Assembly (NCBI GenBank): GCA_025964295.1
Contig: JAOPZD010000044.1
Coordinates: 1-10,912, forward strand
DNA from: Conexibacter sp.
Lineage (GTDB): Bacteria; Actinomycetota; Thermoleophilia; Solirubrobacterales; Solirubrobacteraceae
Length of the DNA stretch: 10,912 nt
Direction: 5' to 3'
The translations under genes were made by a program, and so were the position numbers. Position 1 is the first letter of the stretch. Each line of letters starts with the position of its first letter. Below, one piece after another: positions 1 through 4,607 of the stretch. The notes below the pieces were generated by a model that had not been told where the DNA came from, ran no database searches, and saw only the letters and a list, made by a program, of their open reading frames with translations.

Positions 1-233
1 TCGTCCAGCAGCGCGCGCAGCGCGGCACCCGGCTGCTGGCCGCCCTCCAGCGCGTCGAGCAGCCGCGGGCCGTAGGCCGGCTCGGCGACCGACTGCGTGC
101 AGACCGCGCCGACGCCCGGCCGCGCCCACGTCACGATCGACCCCACCGAGAACCAATGCGACTGCACCGCGGCGCCGAGCACCCCGGTGTCGGGGTCGCG
201 TGCGACGATCGAGTACGTGCCTCGGCGGACCAT
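1..233 (-). CDS. DUF1028 family protein, N-terminal part (3' end outside window)
   Basis: Reading the minus strand from an ATG at 233 gives about 77 residues before the window edge. The protein opens with YSIVARDPDTGVLGAAVQSH and continues through WFSVGS, GVGAVCTQS and YGPRLLDALEGG. From memory this is the conserved N-terminus of DUF1028 proteins, which have an Ntn-hydrolase-like fold and often carry a C-terminal peptidoglycan-binding-type domain. Their biochemical role is not firmly established. The start fits the family, whose members begin only a few residues before YSIVARD. There is no strong Shine-Dalgarno, only a G-rich TTGGGG just upstream. The start codon overlaps the divergent start of the alkyltransferase-like gene, so its promoter should lie inside that gene. 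The C-terminal half is not visible, so catalytic completeness and any extra domain cannot be judged. Confidence 0.85.
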   Translation of the reverse strand, partial: MVRRGTYSIVARDPDTGVLGAAVQSHWFSVGSIVTWARPGVGAVCTQSVAEPAYGPRLLDALEGGQQPGAALRALLD

Positions 234-513
234 GCCCCAAGCATCGCATCAGGCGATCCTCGACCGCATCGCGGCCATCCCCGAGGGCTTCGTCCGGACC
301 TACGGCGACCTCTCCCCCGGCGCGCCCCGGCTCACCGGCACCGTCCTGCGCCTCAACGACGACGCCGAGGTCCCGTGGTGGCGCGTGGTGCGCGCCGACG
401 GCTCGCTGGCCAAGGGCGACCGCCAGCGGCAGCGGCTCTTCGACGAGGGCGTCCCGTTCACGCGGTCGGGGAAGGTCGACCTCCGCGTCGCACGCATCCC
501 CCACGACGTGTGA
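232..513 (+). CDS. Alkyltransferase-like protein (ATL, MGMT C-terminal-domain family without catalytic Cys)
   Basis: This 93-residue protein matches the DNA-binding domain of O6-alkylguanine-DNA alkyltransferase: AILDRIAAIPEGFVRTYGDL at the N-terminus, then PWWRVVRADGSLAKG (residues 48-62) and QRLFDEGVPF (67-76). In true MGMT the active site reads PCHRV. Here residue 49 is Trp in the Cys position, and residue 50 is also Trp where His is usual. ATL proteins characteristically replace the Cys, bind alkylated guanine without repairing it, and in the studied cases hand it to nucleotide excision repair. The start at 232 was chosen because the family begins 5-15 residues before the first helix. An in-frame GTG at 217 is possible, and longer in-frame extensions upstream would be antisense to the DUF1028 gene. 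It is first in a four-gene plus-strand cluster, 15 nt before the cupin. Family assignment is firm; function in this organism is inferred. Confidence 0.85.
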   Translation: MPQASHQAILDRIAAIPEGFVRTYGDLSPGAPRLTGTVLRLNDDAEVPWWRVVRADGSLAKGDRQRQRLFDEGVPFTRSGKVDLRVARIPHDV

Positions 514-528
514 ACATCCACCGCGCCC

Positions 529-1029
529 ATGCCCAACATCTACGACCCCACCTACGACGAGGTGCGCGAGACGGTGCCCGGCTTCACCGCCCACCGCGCC
601 CGGATCGCGCGCCAGCTCGGCGCCGAGCGCATCGGCCTGAGCCAGTGGCTGCTCCCGGCCGGCGAGGTCGCCTACCCCTACCACTTCCACCTCGCCGAGG
701 AGGAGGTGCTGATCGTGCTGGAGGGCGCGCTCGCGCTGCGCTCCCCGGACGGCTGGCGGCGCGTCGCGCGCGGCGAGGTCGTCCGCTTCGCGCCCGGCGA
801 GGCGGGCGCCCACCAGCTCGTCAACGACGGCGAGAGCGAGGCGCGCTTCCTCGTCGTGAGCACCCACGGCCAGCCCGACGTCGTGATCTACCCCGACGAG
901 GGCAAGGTCGGCCCGACGGCGCGCCAGCCCGACGGCGGGGGCTTCACCATGTACTTCAAGATGGACCACGCCGTCGGCTACGACGAGGGCATCGCGCGAC
1001 CGGAGGTCCCCGATGTGGGCCCAGCGTGA
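529..1029 (+). CDS. Cupin domain protein
   Basis: This 166-residue protein has a single cupin beta-barrel. Motif 1 is seen as G45, H52, H54, E59 and G66 (YHFHLAEEEVLIVLEG), and motif 2 as PGEAGAHQLVN with H95 and N99. The three His and one Glu are the usual metal ligands of cupins, so a divalent metal site is likely. A tail of about 50 residues follows the barrel (VVIYPDEGKVG, then GGGFTMYFKMDHAVGYDEG), which occurs in a group of uncharacterised small cupins. The substrate is unknown: sugar binding, isomerase or dioxygenase roles are all possible and the sequence does not decide. No clear Shine-Dalgarno precedes the ATG at 529, which suggests translation linked to the upstream ATL gene. The 3' end overlaps the yjbQ start by 17 nt. 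Confidence 0.85.
   Translation: MPNIYDPTYDEVRETVPGFTAHRARIARQLGAERIGLSQWLLPAGEVAYPYHFHLAEEEVLIVLEGALALRSPDGWRRVARGEVVRFAPGEAGAHQLVNDGESEARFLVVSTHGQPDVVIYPDEGKVGPTARQPDGGGFTMYFKMDHAVGYDEGIARPEVPDVGPA
1002..1006 (+). promoter_or_regulatory. Shine-Dalgarno GGAGG for the YjbQ-family gene
   Basis: A GGAGG core lies 6 nt before the ATG at 1013, inside the last codons of the cupin gene. It supports the ATG at 1013 as the true start and thus the 17-nt overlap between the two genes. It is the clearest ribosome binding site in this cluster. Confidence 0.7.
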
Positions 1030-1429
1030 GCTGACGCTGGATCCGCGCCCGCGCGGCTTCCATCTCATCACGCGCGACGTCGTCGCCGCGGTGCCGGAGC
1101 TCAACGACGTCCAGATCGGCCTCCTGCACGTCCACGTGCTGCACACCTCCGCCTCGCTGACGCTCAACGAGAACGCCTCGCCCGACGTGCGCCGCGACTT
1201 CGAGGCCTGGGCCAACGCCTTCGTCCCCGAGGACTTCGCCTGGACGCACACCGACGAGGGCGCCGACGACATGCCCGCCCACATCAAGGCCTCGCTGATG
1301 GGCCCAGCGCTGACGCTGCCCGTCGCCGGCGGGCGCCTGGCACTGGGCACCTGGCAGGGCATCTACCTCTGCGAGCACCGCGACCGCGGCGGCGCGCGGC
1401 GGCTCATCGCGACGCTCAACGGCGAGTGA
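1013..1429 (+). CDS. yjbQ: YjbQ / UPF0047 family protein (secondary thiamine-phosphate synthase enzyme family)
   Basis: The 138-residue protein is a full-length, textbook member of the family. It begins MWAQRELTLDPRPRGFHLIT, carries HVLHTSASLTLNEN (41-54) and HTDEGADDMPAHIKASLMG (79-97), and ends with LGTWQGIYLCEHRD (111-124). The conserved His, Glu and Asp residues line a putative metal or active-site pocket in solved UPF0047 structures. E. coli YjbQ has weak thiamine-phosphate synthase activity that can suppress thiE loss. The physiological reaction is unsettled, so the enzyme name is a family label rather than a demonstrated role. The start is supported by a strong Shine-Dalgarno. The stop codon overlaps the GTG start of the methyltransferase (GTGA), indicating translational coupling. 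Confidence 0.93.
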   Translation: MWAQRELTLDPRPRGFHLITRDVVAAVPELNDVQIGLLHVHVLHTSASLTLNENASPDVRRDFEAWANAFVPEDFAWTHTDEGADDMPAHIKASLMGPALTLPVAGGRLALGTWQGIYLCEHRDRGGARRLIATLNGE

Positions 1430-2115
1430 CCTCCATCGCCGATGGACCCTACGCGGGGCTCGTCGCGCGGCACGGCCTCGGCGAGAGCCACCGGCTCGTG
1501 CTCGCCGAGGTGCCCGACGGCGCGCGGGTCCTGGACGTCGGCTGCGCCACGGGCTACCTCGCCGCCGAGCTGACGCGCCGCGGCTGCACGGTCGACGGCA
1601 TCGAGTTCGATCCGGCCGCCGCCGAGCAGGCGCGGGCGCACTGCCGCGCCGTCGTCGCCGGCGACCTCGAGGCGCCGTCCACCCACGCCGAGGTCGAGCG
1701 CATGCTGGCGGGCGCCCGCCCCGACGTCATCGTCTGCGCCGATGTCCTGGAGCACCTCCGCGACCCGTGGGCGGTCCTGGCCTGGCTGCGCACGCTGCTG
1801 GCGCCCGGCGGCCGCGCGATCGTCTCCGTCCCGAACATCGCGCACTGGACCGCCCGCCGGGCGCTGGTGCGCGGGCGCTTCGACTACACCGAGTTCGGCC
1901 TCTTCGACCGCACCCACCTGCGCTTCTTCACGCGCGCGAGCGCCGCTGAGCTGGCGCGCCGTGCAGGGTTCGCCGTCCTGGCGGAACGTCCGGCAGGCGC
2001 CCCGTTGCCGCTGGAGTCACGGGTCCCAGCACTGGGCCGGGTGCGCGACCGGTGCGTACGCCGGTGTCCCGAGCTGCTCGCGTTGCAGTTCGTGTTGGTG
2101 ATGGCTGCGGACTAG
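1426..2115 (+). CDS. Class I SAM-dependent methyltransferase (Methyltransf_11/23, MetW/UbiG-like)
   Basis: The 229-residue protein has a standard Rossmann methyltransferase core: motif I VLDVGCATG (35-43), the acidic ribose-binding end of strand 2 (GIEFD, 58-62), DVLEHL (106-111), and LLAPGGRAIVSVPN (124-137). The segment FGLFDRTHLRFFT (157-169) is common in methyltransferases acting on glycans, quinones or O-antigen-like substrates. The Arg- and Cys-containing C-terminal tail does not identify the acceptor. The GTG start at 1426 overlaps the yjbQ stop by 4 nt, so it is likely coupled. The family is clear; the substrate is unknown. Its TAG stop is interleaved with the stop of the convergent peptidase-like gene. 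Confidence 0.9.
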   Translation: MTSIADGPYAGLVARHGLGESHRLVLAEVPDGARVLDVGCATGYLAAELTRRGCTVDGIEFDPAAAEQARAHCRAVVAGDLEAPSTHAEVERMLAGARPDVIVCADVLEHLRDPWAVLAWLRTLLAPGGRAIVSVPNIAHWTARRALVRGRFDYTEFGLFDRTHLRFFTRASAAELARRAGFAVLAERPAGAPLPLESRVPALGRVRDRCVRRCPELLALQFVLVMAAD

Positions 2116-2912
2116 CCGGGTCCATAGCGGGTCCTCCTCCACTCCTTGATGTCGTCGGGCAGCGGCCGCGTCGAGAGCGGCCCCACCCCCAGCAGCTCGG
2201 GCTGCAGGCGCGTCCGCACCAGCTCGCCGCCGACGGCGTCGACGCGCAGCGCCGTCGTCCCCGGCCGGGCGCTGACGACGCGCACCAGCTCGGTGCCCTC
2301 GAAGACCAGGCCGACGCCGTCGTCGGCCGCCCAGCCGCCGGGCAGCTCGCCCGTGCGGACCGCCTCCAGCCAGACCGGCAGCCGCTCGGGCTCACCGTCG
2401 GCGTGGACGGTCAGCGAGCCTGGGAGGAAGCCGAGGCCCGGGTTGCCCTCCGGCGGGCCGAACGACTTCGTGCAGCCGCCCTCGAACCAGCACATCGCCC
2501 CGGCGCTCAGGCCGGCCAGGACGATCCCGCGCTCCCATGCCTCGCGCAGCACGGCGTCCAGGCCGTGGGCGCCCCAGATCGCCAGCAGGTTGCGCAGCGA
2601 GCCGCCGCCGACGTAGACGACGTCGTGGGCCAGGACGATCTCGCGCAGCGAGCGCGGGTCGCCGTGGCGGCGGAAGAGCGACAGGACGGTCGCCAGCGCG
2701 GCGCGGCGCCCGTAGGTCATGTGGAACGCGGCGATCTGCTCGTTGGGGTCACCCGACGCCGTCGGCAGGAAGAGGATCCGCGGCTCGCGCCGGCCGCTGA
2801 GCTCGAGGACGAGCTCGTCCAGCGCGGGGTCGCCCGCCGGCGACGTGAAGCCGCCGCCGCCCATGGCGAGGATCGTCGGGGTGGGTCGCGCTCTGCCGCT
2901 GCCGCCGGTCAC
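2112..2912 (-). CDS. Peptidase E-like protein (S51 / type 1 glutamine amidotransferase-like), second of a tandem pair
   Basis: From a GTG at 2912 this encodes 266 residues. It has the S51 landmarks: AMGGGGF (16-22), FLPTASGD (48-55), VYVGGGS (99-105), the nucleophile elbow GLSAGAMCWF (134-143) with S136, and TVHADGE with H170. It most resembles the Bacillus YgaJ-type branch, cytosolic Ser-His enzymes related to Asp-specific dipeptidase PepE. In that branch the segment after CWF usually reads T-D-S. Here it is T-K-S, with K149 in the Asp position, so peptidase activity is uncertain. The GTG overlaps the stop of the upstream paralogue as GTGA with no Shine-Dalgarno, so it was chosen as the coupled start. 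The internal ATG at 2864 would remove the first strand. Longer in-frame ORFs reaching 3668 are antisense or shadow sequence. Confidence 0.85.
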   Translation of the reverse strand: MTGGSGRARPTPTILAMGGGGFTSPAGDPALDELVLELSGRREPRILFLPTASGDPNEQIAAFHMTYGRRAALATVLSLFRRHGDPRSLREIVLAHDVVYVGGGSLRNLLAIWGAHGLDAVLREAWERGIVLAGLSAGAMCWFEGGCTKSFGPPEGNPGLGFLPGSLTVHADGEPERLPVWLEAVRTGELPGGWAADDGVGLVFEGTELVRVVSARPGTTALRVDAVGGELVRTRLQPELLGVGPLSTRPLPDDIKEWRRTRYGPG

Positions 2913-3640
2913 GCCACGGCCAAGGCGGCGCGTTCGCCCAGGTAGCTGACCGCGAGCGGGTGCTCGCCGTCGGTCGAGACGCGAAACGCGCGGGCCTTCG
3001 GCCGCGACGAGACGACGCGCAGCAGCTCGCGGCCCTCGAAGTGCAGCGCGGCGCCGTCCTCGGCGGCGTAGCCCTCGCGCATCTGCCCCGCGGCGATCAT
3101 GTCGCGAAAGGCCTCGCCGCGGACCGCCTCGCCGTCGTAGTGCACGCAGTTGGAGTGCGGGAGCAGGCCCAGCCCGCGCACCGGCTCCGGCGGACCGTGG
3201 AAGGCGGTGATCGCCTCGCTGAACCAGCACAGCGATCCGGCGCTCAGCCCGCACAGCAGCACGCCGCGCCGCCAGGCGCGCTTGAGGATCGTGTCCAGGC
3301 CGTGCGCGCGCCAGGTCCCGAGGAGGCTGAGCACGCTGCCGCCGCCGACGTAGATCAGGTCCTGGGCCAGCAGGTGCGCCTCGAGGTCGCCCTCCACGGC
3401 GCCCGCGCCCTTGTCGCGCCGGAAGAGCGACACGTGGCTGGGCTCCGCCACGGCCGCGAACCGCCGGTAGAAGCGCACGATGTAGTGGTCGGCGTCGCCG
3501 GAGGCGGTGGGGATGAAGCAGACCTTGGGACGCTGCACCCCGGTCGCCTCCAGGACGTAGTCGTCGAGGAGCGGGTTGCCCGCCTCCATCGAGAACCCCC
3601 CGCCGCCGAACGCGACGATCTGCGGTGGCCGCATGGACAT
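2909..3640 (-). CDS. Peptidase E-like protein (S51 / type 1 glutamine amidotransferase-like), first of a tandem pair
   Basis: This 243-residue paralogue of the next gene shows AFGGGGFSME (10-19), CFIPTASGD (41-49), IYVGGGSVLSLLGTW (96-110), the nucleophile elbow CGLSAGSLCWF (130-140) with S133, and NCVHYDGE with H167. Length and motif order match the cytosolic YgaJ/PepE branch of family S51. The usual acidic residue 13 positions after the Ser is Ala146, as in TAFHGP, so the expected triad looks incomplete. Start: an in-frame stop lies 39 nt upstream, leaving only the ATGs at 3640 and 3634, neither with a good Shine-Dalgarno. The 3' end overlaps the second paralogue by 4 nt, so the two are surely co-transcribed. 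The pair probably arose by tandem duplication and has since diverged considerably. Confidence 0.87.
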   Translation of the reverse strand: MSMRPPQIVAFGGGGFSMEAGNPLLDDYVLEATGVQRPKVCFIPTASGDADHYIVRFYRRFAAVAEPSHVSLFRRDKGAGAVEGDLEAHLLAQDLIYVGGGSVLSLLGTWRAHGLDTILKRAWRRGVLLCGLSAGSLCWFSEAITAFHGPPEPVRGLGLLPHSNCVHYDGEAVRGEAFRDMIAAGQMREGYAAEDGAALHFEGRELLRVVSSRPKARAFRVSTDGEHPLAVSYLGERAALAVA

Positions 3641-3702
3641 GACGGGAGGATGCCCGTCGCCCGTCCATCCGGGCTCCTACGGACGGTCGGAAGCGCGCTC
3701 GA

Positions 3703-3728
3703 CCGGCGGTCCTGCGGCGGGCCGCCGG
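3703..3728 (-). terminator. GC-rich stem-loop downstream of the hydratase (possible weak terminator)
   Basis: CCGGCGG (3703-3709) and CCGCCGG (3722-3728) can pair as a 7-bp all-GC stem with a 12-nt loop, in the roughly 100 nt between the hydratase stop and the first S51 gene. No T-run follows on the minus strand, so this is not a classical intrinsic terminator, and such arms arise easily at this GC content. Confidence 0.2.
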
Positions 3729-3741
3729 CCGGTCCGGTCCG

Positions 3742-4512
3742 TCAGCGCCCCTGCCACACGGGATCGCGCTTCTCCTTGAACGCCGAGGCGCCCTCCTTGG
3801 CGTCCTCGGAGCCGAAGACCGGCCCGCTGATCGTGCCCTGCTTGTCCCACTGCTCGTCGCTGGTCCAGTCGAACTGGCGCTGGATGATCGCCTTGGACGC
3901 CGCGACCGCCAGCGGGCCGTTCTTGACGATCGCGGCCGCCAGCTCCAGCGCCGCGTCCAGCGCGCCGCCCTTGGGCGCGATCCGGTTGACGACGCCGAAG
4001 TCGTGGAAGCGCTCGGCCGGCAGCGGGTCGCCGGTCAGCGCGAGCTCCATGACCACGTGGTAGGGCATCCGCTTGGGCAGGTGCAGCAGCGCGCCGCCCG
4101 CGGCGACCAGCGAGCGCTTGGCCTCGGGGATGCCCAGCTTGGCGCCCTCGGCCGCGACGACGAGGTCGCAGCCCAGCGCGACCTCCAGGCCGCCGGCGAC
4201 GGCGAAGCCCTCGATCGCGGCGATCAGCGGCTTGCGCGCGCCGCGCTGGGCGATGCCCGCGAAGCCGCGGTCGCCGAACCACGGTGACTCGCCCTTGACG
4301 AACGCGCCGAGGTCCATGCCCGCGCAGAAGAAGCCGCCGGCCCCGGTGAGGACGCCGACCGCGAGGGCGTCGTCGCCGTCGAGCTCGTCGAGCGCGCCGG
4401 CGATGCCCTCGGCGACCGCGGCGTTGACCGCGTTGCGCACCTCGGGGCGGTTGAGGGTGATGACGAGGACGCCGTCACGGCGCTCGGTCAGGACGGCGGG
4501 CTGATCGGACAT
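3742..4512 (-). CDS. Enoyl-CoA hydratase/isomerase family protein (crotonase fold)
   Basis: This 256-residue protein has the full crotonase layout: ITLNRPEVRNAVN (18-30), the oxyanion-hole segment CAGMDLGAF (63-71), and IEGFAVAGGLEVALGCDL (100-117). The two glutamates equivalent to the catalytic pair of classical enoyl-CoA hydratase are present as E110 (GGLE) and E130 (LGIPE), exactly 20 residues apart as in the rat enzyme. Hydration of trans-2-enoyl-CoA in fatty-acid or related beta-oxidation is therefore plausible. Crotonase paralogues vary widely in substrate, and the conserved PGAGGTQRL segment is here VAAGGALLHL. The ATG at 4512 gives the usual N-terminus. An in-frame ATG at 4542 would add MGVTWVDSRA-like residues encoded in the repeat region and is less likely. 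No partner beta-oxidation gene is adjacent. The leader carries the repeat/palindrome described separately. Confidence 0.9.
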   Translation of the reverse strand: MSDQPAVLTERRDGVLVITLNRPEVRNAVNAAVAEGIAGALDELDGDDALAVGVLTGAGGFFCAGMDLGAFVKGESPWFGDRGFAGIAQRGARKPLIAAIEGFAVAGGLEVALGCDLVVAAEGAKLGIPEAKRSLVAAGGALLHLPKRMPYHVVMELALTGDPLPAERFHDFGVVNRIAPKGGALDAALELAAAIVKNGPLAVAASKAIIQRQFDWTSDEQWDKQGTISGPVFGSEDAKEGASAFKEKRDPVWQGR

Positions 4513-4541
4513 GGCGCGGGAATCTACCCACGTCACACCCA

Positions 4542-4604
4542 TGTTGAGCCCACGTTGGGGGACTGTCCCCCAACACTGTTGAGCCCACGTTGGGGGACTG
4601 TCCC
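4542..4604. repeat. Tandem 28-nt direct repeat (35-nt period) between hydrolase and hydratase
   Basis: Two identical 28-nt copies occupy 4542-4569 and 4577-4604, each starting TGTTGAGCCCACG and ending GGGGGACTGTCCC. They fill most of the 95-nt gap between the S15 hydrolase stop and the hydratase start. The 7-nt spacer is unlike the repeat, but its first bases complete a palindrome with copy 1. The sequence type recalls REP-like elements moved by RAYT transposases in other bacteria. That comparison is from memory and no transposase gene is in the window. Confidence 0.85.
4554..4574. other. Near-perfect palindrome (hairpin) within repeat copy 1
   Basis: Arms GTTGGGGGAC (4554-4563) and GTCCCCCAAC (4565-4574) are exact reverse complements around a single T. 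As RNA the realistic hairpin has about 8 bp and a small loop. In copy 2 only the inner GGGAC/GTCCC (4594-4598 and 4600-4604) pairs, because the sequence after GTCCC diverges. It could end transcription from the hydrolase gene, act as a protein-binding dyad, or be a REP-type remnant. No T-tract follows on the minus strand, which argues against a standard intrinsic terminator. Confidence 0.7.
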
Positions 4605-4607
4605 ACC

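Noticed and set aside
2112..3668. A 518-codon minus-strand frame suggesting a double-length S51 protein
   Set aside because: Only the part from GTG 2912 carries S51 motifs in this frame. The upstream half is a shadow of the first paralogue, which uses another frame and ends at 2909.
4542..4604. Possible mini CRISPR array
   Set aside because: There are only two copies, the spacer is 7 nt, and no cas genes are present. A tandem or REP-like repeat is the better reading.
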